This document shows positions 1 through 7,895 of a stretch of DNA of 64,000 nt, in pieces. The position numbers and the translations under genes are program-made. Positions within the stretch are counted from its first letter, which is position 1, and every line of letters begins with the position of its first letter. The notes below the pieces were generated by a model. That model searched no databases and was not told the DNA's origin. It saw only the letters and a program-made list of their open reading frames with translations. This DNA is from Tenuibacillus multivorans (GTDB lineage: Bacteria > Bacillota > Bacilli > Bacillales > Alkalibacillaceae). The stretch covers positions 356,536 to 420,535 of the forward strand of contig NZ_FNIG01000002.1 of assembly GCF_900103915.1 (NCBI RefSeq), read 5' to 3'.

Positions 1-1022
1 AGACGTTTTTTAATAACTTCATCTGTATTGGCACTCGATAAGTTAATCTTTGTCTCAAAACGACCTTGGATTTTTGAGAAGTCTTTTGTACTGTCGAGGT
101 CTGACACAGTCGATTCTAATTTTTCTTGTGATGTCACAATGACCCATGCCTGACCTTTGCAGAGATCACCTAATTTTTCAGTAATCGTCTGTAGATTAAG
201 CATTAGGCTTGTGTTGTTACCGATATACTGTCCAATTTCATCTGCTAAGAACACAAGACGGTAATCTGGGCCTTGTTTTTTACAATAATCAGCTACGAGT
301 TCCGCAACACGTTGAGCATCAATCGAAAACCACTCTCTACTCATCGCAAAGAATGTTTCAGCTGTGTCTTGATCATAACCAACGGATTCTAGAGCTTTAA
401 TGACTTTTTTCTTCCGCAATAAAATCTTCAAACGAAATTCTTCCCAAGCCTTACCGTTTTGATCATAGATGGCTTGCTTAAATTCTTCGTACTTACCATC
501 TTCATCTAACTGACGTTCCATTTCTGCCACCCAAAGTGTATCTGAATAACCTAAATGGTTATTAAACACTCGTAGAAACACTTCGATAATTCGTTCTTTT
601 TCCGAATCTTTTGATGAAGAAGTTGAACGTGAATCAATATTGAATAATAAAGCATCTGACTTTTTCTCTGATACTTGTTGCATCATATTGAGTAACTCTT
701 GGTTGTCCGTTTTATCCTGGAAATAATCAGCCGGAGTTCTACCTGCAATAGTTTGATTATGTAATAAATATGATAGGATTTTTAAGAAATGTGATTTACC
801 AGATCCAAAGAAACCCGAAATCCAAACCCCTACTTTTGTGGATGGCTGATTATAAACAGCTAAATAATTTTGATAAAAACGTTCTAAATAATGTTCACTT
901 TCTTCTGTTAACACATACTCATCTAGTTCTGTTTTGACTACGTCATCTTCCGTTTGTTCTGCCTGAACAACGTTATTTATGGGACGAAATATATCTTTCT
1001 TAAATAAATCTTTAATTTGCAT
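1..1022 (-). CDS. brxC: BREX system P-loop protein BrxC, N-terminal part
   Basis: The reading frame is open from an ATG at 1022 to the window edge, about 340 codons, so only the N-terminal part is visible. A ribosome binding site, GAGGGGG, precedes the ATG. The protein begins MQIKDLFKKDIFRPINN and has a Walker A motif, GSGKSH, near residue 76, as expected for BrxC, the large ATPase of type 1 BREX phage defence. BREX blocks phage replication and methylates host DNA through PglX. The gene follows brxA and brxB on the same strand with short spacing. The remaining genes expected in this system (pglX, pglZ, brxL) would lie to the left, outside the window. Whether the gene is intact cannot be told here. 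Confidence 0.93.
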   Translation of the reverse strand, partial: MQIKDLFKKDIFRPINNVVQAEQTEDDVVKTELDEYVLTEESEHYLERFYQNYLAVYNQPSTKVGVWISGFFGSGKSHFLKILSYLLHNQTIAGRTPADYFQDKTDNQELLNMMQQVSEKKSDALLFNIDSRSTSSSKDSEKERIIEVFLRVFNNHLGYSDTLWVAEMERQLDEDGKYEEFKQAIYDQNGKAWEEFRLKILLRKKKVIKALESVGYDQDTAETFFAMSREWFSIDAQRVAELVADYCKKQGPDYRLVFLADEIGQYIGNNTSLMLNLQTITEKLGDLCKGQAWVIVTSQEKLESTVSDLDSTKDFSKIQGRFETKINLSSANTDEVIKKR

Positions 1023-1036
1023 GGTTTTACCCCCTC

Positions 1037-1585
1037 TTAAGATATACGTGATAATTGATAATCATCTTCATAGTCCAATATCCCAAATAATTTTAGTCTT
1101 AGCCCTGTAAATTCACCTGGATAAAATAACACAATTGGCTTCTTATAGCCTTTACTTGATACTGCTTTTAATAATTGACTTGATCTTAGGAATGGATGTG
1201 CTGTACCTACTCCAGTAATAAAAATAAGATCCGCATCGTCTGTGAATTCCTTGAATTGATCAATTATGGTGTTACTTTCATTCAAGATTGGTTCTATTGC
1301 ATCGTTTAATCCACTTATTCCTTCTTCTGCTTCTAATTCATATAATTCTTCTAGTTCATCTTCTTCAAAGAATGAAAGCAGAAATTCAAACAAATTCACT
1401 TCTTTTATATTTAGTTTGGTGCGCTTAAGCATGTTTTTTAAATAAACACGAACCTGCAACTCATCTTCTGGTGGATAATCTAACACAAAGTGTGGGATGT
1501 CACTCCCAATCCCTTTAGGCTGCGTGAAGCCTTCTTGGTTAATCCGTTTCTCCATTTGATCTAACCGTTCATACGTCGATTTCAT
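1037..1585 (-). CDS. brxB: BREX protein BrxB (DUF1788 family)
   Basis: This 182-residue protein matches the DUF1788/BrxB type in length, in position between brxA and brxC, and in its C-terminal half, which reads DLIFITGVGTAHPFLRSS and then PIVLFYPGEFTG. BrxB is a conserved component of type 1 BREX, and its biochemical role is not settled. Its ATG overlaps the brxA stop by four bases (ATGA), which implies translational coupling. The gap to brxC is 14 bp. An acidic stretch near residues 70-90 (FEEDELEELYELEAEEG) is unusually charged but fits the family. No truncation or frameshift is seen. Confidence 0.92.
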   Translation of the reverse strand: MKSTYERLDQMEKRINQEGFTQPKGIGSDIPHFVLDYPPEDELQVRVYLKNMLKRTKLNIKEVNLFEFLLSFFEEDELEELYELEAEEGISGLNDAIEPILNESNTIIDQFKEFTDDADLIFITGVGTAHPFLRSSQLLKAVSSKGYKKPIVLFYPGEFTGLRLKLFGILDYEDDYQLSRIS

Positions 1586-2184
1586 GATTCATTCACCTTT
1601 TCTAAAACTGAAAAAGAATATAACAGTGGAACGTTCTTTTCAGCGTATGTTTTCAAATTCTGACTTAGATGGATTGGTTTTATGGTGTATTTGGACTGAT
1701 CAACTTTTTCAATCATTTTTGCTTCTAAATAAAACATCAGTAAAGTGTTTATGAGACGTTTGATGGTTTCAGGTCTCCAACCGTTAACTTTTTCACTAAC
1801 ATTTGCTTTGTCTTCAAAGAAATAATGAAAGTCATTACGATACAACGCTTCTTGCTGTTCATACTTGTAAACAAGAACATCTAAATAAAACTCCAGAGGC
1901 AATCGGTAAACTTGAAGAAATGAATGTAACGTTAATGCCTTTCGATCATAGTCGTTAGCTCCTAAGAAATGTTGTTTCATTTCATCGTCAAGGGCAGCTG
2001 CACGATTGTACACCATATTAAATCTATTTTTAATGCTAACTGGACTTCTTAACTGAAATGAGTTCTGCTCAGTAACTTCCTCCAATATATCTTTTTTCGA
2101 TTTCCCTTGAAGAATTAGTTCAATAACGATTGCAATATCATTTTCTGACCACTTTTCTTTGGTAAATCCTGCTGAATATTGCAT
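1582..2184 (-). CDS. brxA: BREX protein BrxA (DUF1819 family)
   Basis: This protein of about 200 residues belongs to the DUF1819/BrxA family and starts MQYSAGFTKEKWSEND, in the style of family members that open with M-x-Y-x-AG. BrxA is a small, helical, DNA-binding component encoded first in type 1 BREX operons. I place the start at the ATG at 2184, which has a GGGTGA site eight bases upstream. A GTG at 2196 is an alternative that would add four residues. The gene lies 21 bp downstream of a TIGR04540-like small gene and overlaps brxB by four bases, so all four genes are probably one transcript running left. Confidence 0.9.
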   Translation of the reverse strand: MQYSAGFTKEKWSENDIAIVIELILQGKSKKDILEEVTEQNSFQLRSPVSIKNRFNMVYNRAAALDDEMKQHFLGANDYDRKALTLHSFLQVYRLPLEFYLDVLVYKYEQQEALYRNDFHYFFEDKANVSEKVNGWRPETIKRLINTLLMFYLEAKMIEKVDQSKYTIKPIHLSQNLKTYAEKNVPLLYSFSVLEKVNES

Positions 2185-2205
2185 AAACTCTATCACCCGA
2201 CCTTA

Positions 2206-2451
2206 TTAACCGACATTAGTTTGTTTAATGACTTGATCAACAACTTCAAGTCGTCGCTTTCCACATTGTTGGCGAATAATAGTTGTGTAATCCCCTTTTT
2301 TAACGAGCTTGTTCGTATTCGTTATGTACAACTTTTGAATCAACTCGACCATTCTTGCTTCATCAATCTCGTCATTCCAGTACTTATCAATTACTAAATT
2401 AATAGACACTGCTAAATCACGCTGTGTTTTTTGAAACAGTTTAACTTCCAC
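2206..2451 (-). CDS. Small TIGR04540-like protein heading the BREX operon
   Basis: This 81-residue protein starts at a GTG with AGAAGGTGA about eight bases upstream. It is mostly helical by appearance and ends in a basic stretch (KRRLEVVDQVIKQTNVG). From memory it resembles the TIGR04540 family, small proteins often found upstream of brxA in Firmicutes. I cannot check the match here. It has no catalytic motif. Its co-orientation and 21-bp distance to brxA suggest a role in BREX, perhaps as a regulator or accessory subunit, which is inference. Confidence 0.7.
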   Translation of the reverse strand: MEVKLFQKTQRDLAVSINLVIDKYWNDEIDEARMVELIQKLYITNTNKLVKKGDYTTIIRQQCGKRRLEVVDQVIKQTNVG

Positions 2452-2613
2452 GTTGAAGTCACCTTCTCTTACTTTTTTTATACTTTATCTTTATTTTATA
2501 GCTAGTCCGATAGTAACACAATAGATTTGAAAAAATATGTAAAAATTTCTGTCGGTTCCACGATTTATTAATGAAAGGGGGTACCTGGCGTTTCATGCCC
2601 CACCCCTCTATAT

Positions 2614-2656
2614 AAGACCGTCATTTATCCATTGATGATAGATGATGGTCTTTTTT
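2614..2656 (+). terminator. Hairpin with T-run in the leader of the 2715 operon
   Basis: The arms AAGACCGTCAT and ATGATGGTCTT can pair with one G-U, and a run of T follows, giving an intrinsic terminator on the plus strand. No plus-strand gene lies upstream within 600 bp; the region 2452-2714 separates BREX from the operon starting at 2715. A G-rich/C-rich pair (AGGGGG near 2574-2580, CCCCAC near 2598-2605) sits just before it. The hairpin may therefore attenuate a leader transcript of the downstream operon. Confidence 0.55.
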
Positions 2657-2714
2657 GTGTTTACAGAGACGACAGGCGTGGTGAGAGGAACGCATTTGAA
2701 AGGAGGTGAGACTA

Positions 2715-2930
2715 ATGAGCGAAGAATTGAAGCTTATTCTACTTAAAGCAAAACAGATGGATAAGTGGGTGCCTATGAATCTTCTAAAACCATACGAGGT
2801 TGATTCGGTCAACCTTTGGAGATTGGAAGATAAGGGCATGCTATGGATTAAACAACATGAGAAAGCTGGTTACTTACTGAAGCTTACACTCAAAGGCTAC
2901 TATTATTTAAATCATGACGAGGAGGAATAA
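2715..2930 (+). CDS. Small unknown protein, possible winged-helix type
   Basis: This gene encodes 71 residues from an ATG at 2715 with a strong AAAGGAGGTGAGA site. A GTG at 2706 in frame lies inside that site and is unlikely to be the start. The order helix, helix, then a short hairpin (KGMLWIKQHEKAGYLLKLTLKGYYYL) resembles a winged-helix DNA-binding fold, but no family is recognised. It is the first of three closely spaced genes (2715, 2933, 3359) on the integrated element and ends two bases before the next ATG, so it is probably cotranscribed with them. Confidence 0.7.
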   Translation: MSEELKLILLKAKQMDKWVPMNLLKPYEVDSVNLWRLEDKGMLWIKQHEKAGYLLKLTLKGYYYLNHDEEE

Positions 2931-2932
2931 AC

Positions 2933-3334
2933 ATGGCAAAGCAAACTTATTTAGATGTAGAACGGGATTTGACGTTAGAGGAGGTGAAAGTTGTTTATGC
3001 CTATCTGCAGGAACAGATTGAGTTAGTAAGTAGCCAATCAAAAACTGCGATTGAACAAAACGATTATGTGAAGTTGAAGCAACTAATTGACCATCGAAAA
3101 CAACTGTTAGTGGCCATTCATGAACTTGAGGACATTTACGGTGCTGATCTTCAAGTGTCACCCATGCAAGTCAAGGTCGATTCTATGAATCAATCATTAC
3201 AAAAGACAGCTAGAGAATCAGTCAAATGGATGATTAAGAGACAAGAAAAAGGTCAGCAAATGATTAAGTCATGTTTAAGTAAAACCGCTTCTGGTCTTTA
3301 TAAACTCGCAGATGTCCTGCATAACAAATCTTAA
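2933..3334 (+). CDS. Unknown helical protein of the element
   Basis: This 133-residue protein has a start two bases after the preceding stop and an RBS, GAGGAGG, inside the end of the previous gene. The first 75 residues are rich in E, K, Q and L and look like long helices or a coiled coil (LTLEEVKVVYAYLQEQIELV). The C-terminal 40 residues are basic. I do not recognise the family. Position in a plasmid/phage-like block with RadC suggests a role in DNA handling of the element, which is only a guess from context. Confidence 0.7.
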   Translation: MAKQTYLDVERDLTLEEVKVVYAYLQEQIELVSSQSKTAIEQNDYVKLKQLIDHRKQLLVAIHELEDIYGADLQVSPMQVKVDSMNQSLQKTARESVKWMIKRQEKGQQMIKSCLSKTASGLYKLADVLHNKS

Positions 3335-3358
3335 ACGAATTGAAAGGAGGTGATCAAG

Positions 3359-4087
3359 ATGACGACACAAGACAATATCATCCGCTTCAGAACTCATCAT
3401 TCTGAAGATGAAGCATCCTTACCAAACATCATCGTATCGTCCGATGAATCCCAACGTCGTATTGATGAATTAAAAGCATTCGTCGATGACGTGATGGTAC
3501 GAGGTGTTGATTACGGCTTGGTTGATGGATTCTCTAAACCAACACTTTTCAAACCTGGGGCTGAAAAACTGTGTGATGTATTTGGCTTTTCAAAGACAGC
3601 TGAAGTTGTTAATCGTATTGAACACTGGGAAGCTGGCATCTTTGCTTATGAAGTGAAGATGACGCTCACACGGAAAAACAATGGTGTTATCGAAGCAGAA
3701 GGATTAGGAGCTTGTAATAGTAAGGAATCATCATTTAGAGGACAAGATCCATACACCATCGTCAATACTGTCTTGAAGATGGCAAAGAAAAGAGCGTTAA
3801 TAGATGCTGTGTTATCAGCCACTCGATCAAGTGGTATTTTCACACAAGACATCGAAGACATTACACCACCAAGATCCAACACGAAACGTGGTGAAGAACC
3901 AGTAACGAAAGCGCAGCTTCAGAAAATCTTCAGTACTGTTGAGAAAATGAATATGCCGTTTGACGTAGCTAAAGAAATGATGAAGTTATCCTTCGGCATT
4001 GAACACAGTACGATGATGACTAAATCACAAGCGTCACAATTTATTCAGGACTTGCTGACCTTGAAGGAGGTGAGGACAAATGGGTAA
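3359..4087 (+). CDS. KPGAEKL-motif protein, element-encoded
   Basis: The gene encodes 242 residues from an ATG at 3359 preceded by AAAGGAGGTGATCAAG. A conserved central block reads RGVDYGLVDGFSKPTLFKPG and continues AEKLCDVFGFSKTAEVV. A block near residues 120-150 (AEGLGACNSKESSF, then TVLKMAKKRALIDAVL) is also typical. I know this pattern from unnamed proteins of phages, plasmids and islands in Firmicutes and Thermus, often near RadC. The all-in-one layout with a C-terminal helical part recalls single-strand annealing or ssDNA-handling proteins, but this is inference. It is cotranscribed with the two small genes upstream and ends at a pair of terminators. Confidence 0.7.
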   Translation: MTTQDNIIRFRTHHSEDEASLPNIIVSSDESQRRIDELKAFVDDVMVRGVDYGLVDGFSKPTLFKPGAEKLCDVFGFSKTAEVVNRIEHWEAGIFAYEVKMTLTRKNNGVIEAEGLGACNSKESSFRGQDPYTIVNTVLKMAKKRALIDAVLSATRSSGIFTQDIEDITPPRSNTKRGEEPVTKAQLQKIFSTVEKMNMPFDVAKEMMKLSFGIEHSTMMTKSQASQFIQDLLTLKEVRTNG

Positions 4088-4106
4088 ACAATCTCATACT
4101 GACTGA
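4080..4106 (+). other. Eight-codon open frame behind a strong Shine-Dalgarno
   Basis: AAGGAGGTGAGGACAA precedes an ATG at 4080 that overlaps the stop of the previous gene. The frame reads MGKQSHTD and then stops, immediately before a terminator hairpin. The site is as strong as any in the operon. It may be the stump of a deleted gene or a true mini-peptide. No homologue is known to me. Confidence 0.3.
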
Positions 4107-4107
4107 A

Positions 4108-4147
4108 AGACACATGGATTGCTACGCGGCCGATGTGTCTTTTTTTT
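4108..4147 (+). terminator. Intrinsic terminator after the 2715-4087 operon
   Basis: The eight-base arms AGACACAT and ATGTGTCT pair perfectly and are followed by seven T. It closes the three-gene operon. Confidence 0.85.
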
Positions 4148-4151
4148 GCAC

Positions 4152-4183
4152 AAAAAAAGATGAGCTCAATACCTGAACTCATC
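4152..4183 (-). terminator. Leftward terminator-like hairpin
   Basis: On the minus strand GATGAGTT and AGCTCATC form a stem followed by seven T. It would stop transcripts coming from the right, for instance from the minus-strand genes at 5269-6911, although radC lies between on the other strand. Confidence 0.5.
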
Positions 4184-4233
4184 ACAAATCAACTTACAGA
4201 CAGTATATCGCATCCAATCGGATGACTCAAATC

Positions 4234-4262
4234 GGAGAGGCGACCATCGCCTCTCCTTTTTT
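4234..4262 (+). terminator. Terminator or leader hairpin just before radC
   Basis: Ten-base perfect arms GGAGAGGCGA and TCGCCTCTCC with a three-base loop and six T. It ends 31 bp before the radC start, so it either backs up the terminator at 4108 or attenuates radC. Confidence 0.8.
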
Positions 4263-4293
4263 GTTATCACAAAACATTTAGGAGGAATTTATA

Positions 4294-4902
4294 ATGAACA
4301 AATCAATGGATAAAATGACATTTAAACACTTATTAGCTACAACTACACGCGAAAAGGAAGACAGTTACGTCGTCAATGAGTTATTCACTCGTTACCCTTC
4401 CATTCAAGAGTTACTAGATGTAACTGAAGAAGAATTGTTACAAATGAATGGTATCGGTAAGGTTAAGGCACAACAAATTATTGCAGCTCTTCAGTTAGCA
4501 CGTATGAATCCTAACCCTTCGGAAGAACGTTTTACAATCCGTTCACCTGAGGATGCTTATGAGTATTTAAGAGATATGCAGTATCTAAACCAAGAACACT
4601 TTGTCGTACTTGGATTAAATACTAAAAACGAGATCTTGTACCGAGAAACTATCTTCGTTGGGACATTAAACAGTAGTGTCGTGCATCCACGAGAAGTGTT
4701 TAAATCACTTATTCGTCGTAGTTGCGCTAGCGCCATCGTTTCACACAACCACCCAAGTGGGGATGTGTCACCTAGCCAAGAGGATGTCCACGTCACTAAA
4801 CGACTACATGAGGCCGGTAAAACCATTGGTATCGAAGTATTAGATCACATCATTGTGGGCCATGAACGATATGTGAGCTTAAAGGAAAAAGGATACCTAT
4901 AA
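4294..4902 (+). CDS. radC: RadC-like JAMM/MPN protein
   Basis: This 202-residue protein has an N-terminal helix-hairpin-helix region (TEEELLQMNGIGKVKAQQII) and a C-terminal JAMM metal-binding site, SHNHPSGDVSPSQED, as in the DUF2466/RadC family. RadC was once linked to DNA repair, but its function is uncertain; many copies sit on mobile elements, as here. The ATG at 4294 has AGGAGGAATTTATA upstream. The chromosome should carry a separate housekeeping radC near mreB, so this one is probably the element's own copy. A terminator-like hairpin lies immediately upstream and a large inverted repeat immediately downstream. Confidence 0.9.
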   Translation: MNKSMDKMTFKHLLATTTREKEDSYVVNELFTRYPSIQELLDVTEEELLQMNGIGKVKAQQIIAALQLARMNPNPSEERFTIRSPEDAYEYLRDMQYLNQEHFVVLGLNTKNEILYRETIFVGTLNSSVVHPREVFKSLIRRSCASAIVSHNHPSGDVSPSQEDVHVTKRLHEAGKTIGIEVLDHIIVGHERYVSLKEKGYL

Positions 4903-5268
4903 AAATTTTTAAGGGAAGTCAGTCGATTTACTGGGATCCAGTGCCATCACTGGCTTCCCCACTTATTTAAGTAAACTTGGGCTAAAGATGATTTATTTCA
5001 ATAGTCATTCAATGAGTACCATGTATTAATTTACTAAAAACCCTTGTCAAAACAGCATTTCCGTTATTATTACCTAATTAATAAATATCTACGACAGGTG
5101 TAATTACAAATTTACTTTATATATATCTGAAAAAATGAAAATTGTAACAATGGGTTAATAATAAAACAGTCTGGAAAAATGCCTCTAGTATATGTTGCAT
5201 ATTATGTGTAATTAAATATAACGTAAACCCTTGATATCATGGTCTTGAGATGCGATTACATATGTTTC
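4903..5268. other. Gene-free AT-rich stretch with a hairpin and a repeat
   Basis: No credible gene is seen. At 4913-4959 the arms GGGAAGTCAGT and ACTGGCTTCCC pair with one G-U around an inner ACTGGGATCCAGT palindrome, giving a branched stem without a clear T-run. At 5224-5237 TAAACCCTTGATAT occurs, and the same 14 bases recur at 10106-10119 near the right end of the element. The rest is AT-rich filler. Confidence 0.6.
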
Positions 5269-6063
5269 TCATTTCAATGAGATACTTACGTTTGCCTTAT
5301 CCTTAGATTGCGGTATCTTAATCAACTCGAGTTCTTCAATATTTCGAGTATAATCATTGTGTAATTCATTAAGAATCGGTGTATATGTTTTAGCCATGTT
5401 ATCCAGATCTTTAGATATGACAGACCCTTCAAAACACATCTTTAATGCTCCGATACTAGTAACTATATTAAAACCATCTACTCTCAAAGCCTCCGATATG
5501 TCGTAATGAATTAGCTCAATATGTGGGTAAAACAATTCAGCATCCACCCCATCAATTAAGTAAGGGCTCTTCTTTAGAGAGAGGTGTGTTGTAAGACCAG
5601 CAAAATCCAGTGCTGATCGATTCGCATTTAGCTCTTTAATACTGACATCAAGTTCATCAGAGGGTTTATTTTTAGCTCTGACCTTAATTGATTTATTTAC
5701 CTTGCGAACTTTCACATGAAAAATAGCAGCATCATTTTCTATCACTTCAGAATTAATACCATCAATAATAGCTTTAGTAGTCTCTAATAGTGATAAGTCA
5801 TCATTACTTCTTTTCGATTTTAATAGTATTTCAACCCCATACTCCCCTCCACGTAACGGTAAACGGACGCCTTTATCTCTCGCAATAGCACGAAATACCA
5901 TTGATATTCGACTTTGGAAATCCAACATACTGATATCTTGTAATCGTAACGAGTTATAAGTACTTGAATGTGGCATTTCTAATGGTTCATCTAGGATTTT
6001 AATAAAACTGCTACCATTATGCTGTATGTTTAAACTTTGATGATTAATTGTTTTTAGCATCAT
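5269..6063 (-). CDS. Unknown element protein, possible tandem RusA-like fold
   Basis: This 264-residue protein is not assigned to a family with certainty. Two segments resemble the RusA Holliday-junction resolvase core, where an acidic K-x-D-x-D-N motif is followed by a helix and an acidic strand. The first, near residues 80-115, reads KRSNDDLSLLETTKAIIDGI and then IENDAAIFHVKVRK. The second, near residues 218-255, reads SKDLDNMAKTYTPILNE and then NIEELELIKI. A duplicated RusA-like domain is therefore proposed, as inference. The ATG overlaps the stop of the gene at 6060 by four bases, so the two are translationally coupled in one leftward operon. Confidence 0.6.
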   Translation of the reverse strand: MMLKTINHQSLNIQHNGSSFIKILDEPLEMPHSSTYNSLRLQDISMLDFQSRISMVFRAIARDKGVRLPLRGGEYGVEILLKSKRSNDDLSLLETTKAIIDGINSEVIENDAAIFHVKVRKVNKSIKVRAKNKPSDELDVSIKELNANRSALDFAGLTTHLSLKKSPYLIDGVDAELFYPHIELIHYDISEALRVDGFNIVTSIGALKMCFEGSVISKDLDNMAKTYTPILNELHNDYTRNIEELELIKIPQSKDKANVSISLK

Positions 6064-6911
6064 ATAATAATTAACCCCTTTTTCTCCCTAAGATGTTTAT
6101 GGTTCACTTTCTTATCTGCTAAATAATAGTGTCGAAGTACATATTTAGTAGTTGAATGGTCAGGCTGTCCAACAATCTCGGTATCTCCGACATACTTCCC
6201 TTTTATAAATGTCACTTGCACAATTTTAAAATAGTCAATCTTTAGAAGTCTTCTAATACTTTTCTTCACTTGATGTTCTGTTTTTTTAAGGTTATAACAC
6301 AAACTAGGGTGAACCGATAAATCATTTAAGTTTTCCTCAATATGCACTGTATCTGGATTTATACCTCCGAAGTATCCCAACCAACAATGAGCATATAGCA
6401 TTATTAAAACTTTTAGATTTTGGTAATTCCACATTTTATTAATATGATAATCGTCAATCAGCATACGATTATTTATCGCATCAGCAGGTATCATCACATA
6501 ACCTTGTATTCTGTCTTTTAATTCTCTTGTATCAAATCTAATATCCTCTATAGGCTCGTAAACCTTTGTAAAGGGATTATAATCTGGTACAGGCAAAAGC
6601 TCTGCTTGATACATTTGTTGTTTGTGGGTATTAGTTCGTTTAAGAAAGTGATGTTTTTCTAACCATTGCAGACTACGGTCTAGCTGACTGCGACTAAGTT
6701 GTAAATCTTTCATCATTTCACTCTTCGCTTTTGTTACTCGCCTAACTTTCCATTGATATGACTTACAGAGATACAAATATAACTTAAAGATCATAGTGTT
6801 TGGGAAATCTGGATAAATGTCTGAAAAGATCTTTCGTTGAACAATAAATTGTCCATTCTTTGATATTTGGAATGGATTATTATCTGTTTGACTTACTAAG
6901 TATGAATTCAC
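6060..6911 (-). CDS. Replication-initiator-like winged-helix protein
   Basis: This protein of about 283 residues has an N-terminal region (QFIVQRKIFSDIYPDFPNTM, then KAKSEMMKDLQLSRSQLDRS) that looks like the winged-helix part of plasmid or phage replication initiators. The rest is not recognised. I prefer a GTG start at 6911 with AGGTGA five bases upstream; the longer GTG at 6920 lacks a spaced site. The gene is divergent from the repressor-like gene at 7010, a layout common in mobile elements where the repressor controls early genes. It is coupled to the 5269 gene. Confidence 0.6.
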   Translation of the reverse strand: MNSYLVSQTDNNPFQISKNGQFIVQRKIFSDIYPDFPNTMIFKLYLYLCKSYQWKVRRVTKAKSEMMKDLQLSRSQLDRSLQWLEKHHFLKRTNTHKQQMYQAELLPVPDYNPFTKVYEPIEDIRFDTRELKDRIQGYVMIPADAINNRMLIDDYHINKMWNYQNLKVLIMLYAHCWLGYFGGINPDTVHIEENLNDLSVHPSLCYNLKKTEHQVKKSIRRLLKIDYFKIVQVTFIKGKYVGDTEIVGQPDHSTTKYVLRHYYLADKKVNHKHLREKKGLIII

Positions 6912-6949
6912 AAAAATCACCTATTTATTTTCATTTTTAAATTATATAG

Positions 6950-6978
6950 TTGATTATATATTAAAACATTGCTATACT
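6950..6978 (+). promoter_or_regulatory. SigA-type promoter of the repressor gene
   Basis: TTGATT and TATACT are separated by 17 bp, and the start codon at 7010 lies about 30 bp further with AAGGAG before it. It sits in the divergent region with the minus-strand gene starting at 6911, so a repressor operator probably overlaps it. Confidence 0.6.
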
Positions 6979-7009
6979 TAAATCAAGATAAAATTAAGGA
7001 GTTGTTATC

Positions 7010-7699
7010 ATGCCTCGGATACATATAACCAGTAATGATTTTGAGTTTCTCAAAAATTCTACTGTCGGTGAACGACTGAGATTTTTTAGACTTCACATTA
7101 TGCAACATAGCCGGGAACCAAATAAATTTAAGATTGCTTCGATTGGTAAACGATTAGAAGTATCACCTCAGACCATTTCATCAATAGAATCAGGAAGCTC
7201 CAAAAACCCTTCATTCAAGTTAGTTGATCGTTTAACAGAAGATTACGGTGTTCCCTTAGCTGCTGTATCGGATCGATTTTATCAGGGAGAAGAAAAGCTT
7301 TTTGCAATTGGTCATTCTGAAGACACGATTGTTGTAGAGGATGAAGAGTTTATTGATTTACTTACTTCAGATGATGTTCAACTTGTAGGTGTAAATTTTG
7401 AGAATGTTAACGAAAACTTCTTTAGCGCAAAAGATACAATGGGTCTATTACTCTATAGAAGCTACGATAAAAACTTGATTGATGTGATGTTTCATCAACA
7501 TTTAAAAACGAATATCACTAATAATCAATTAGAACAATTGACCTCAAGGCTAGTATTTGAAACTGATATATTGATCAATGAACCGAACGTAGTTTACTCA
7601 ACTCACCCAATTAACAAAGGTAAAAAATTAATAAATCAACACAATAAATCTTTATCATTAGAAGAATTAATTGCACTAATAAGAAATGACTTACAATAA
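7010..7699 (+). CDS. Cro/CI-type helix-turn-helix regulator
   Basis: This 229-residue protein has an HTH_3 domain at about residues 19-75 (VGERLRFFRLHIMQHS, then IGKRLEVSPQTISSIESGSS). The C-terminal 150 residues are acidic and have no recognised domain and no peptidase motif, so it does not look like a LexA-type self-cleaving repressor. It is divergent from the 6911 gene and directly upstream of the excisionase and integrase, which fits a master regulator of the element's maintenance or excision. RBS AAGGAG lies before the ATG. Confidence 0.85.
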   Translation: MPRIHITSNDFEFLKNSTVGERLRFFRLHIMQHSREPNKFKIASIGKRLEVSPQTISSIESGSSKNPSFKLVDRLTEDYGVPLAAVSDRFYQGEEKLFAIGHSEDTIVVEDEEFIDLLTSDDVQLVGVNFENVNENFFSAKDTMGLLLYRSYDKNLIDVMFHQHLKTNITNNQLEQLTSRLVFETDILINEPNVVYSTHPINKGKKLINQHNKSLSLEELIALIRNDLQ

Positions 7700-7718
7700 A
7701 TGAAAGGAGTATTTTAAA

Positions 7719-7895
7719 GTGAGTAATTATCCTGAAGTGTTAAACGTTACTGACATCCAAGAAATTTTAGGAATAGGAAGAAGACAAGCCTATGAATTAG
7801 TTAATTCTGGTGAGTTTCACGTCGTTAGAGTTGGAAGACGAATTAAGGTGTCTAAAGACGTATTTTTTCAATGGCTCAATGGTGGAGAAGATTAA
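7719..7895 (+). CDS. Excisionase-like MerR/HTH_17 protein
   Basis: This 58-residue protein starts at a GTG at 7719 with AAAGGAG eight bases upstream. The sequence VTDIQEILGIGRRQAYELVN followed by FHVVRVGRRIKVSKDVFFQW is a typical HTH_17 excisionase/AlpA domain with the wing G-R-R-I-K-V. It would bind and bend DNA at the attachment site and direct the integrase towards excision. It lies 19 bp after the repressor-like gene and 46 bp before the integrase. A terminator hairpin overlaps its stop codon. Confidence 0.85.
   Translation: MSNYPEVLNVTDIQEILGIGRRQAYELVNSGEFHVVRVGRRIKVSKDVFFQWLNGGED

Noticed and set aside
5224..5237. Left attachment site at TAAACCCTTGATAT
   Set aside because: The 14-base match to 10106 lies outside the tRNA-derived core, and the elements of BREX lie further left, so the true left end should be beyond position 1.
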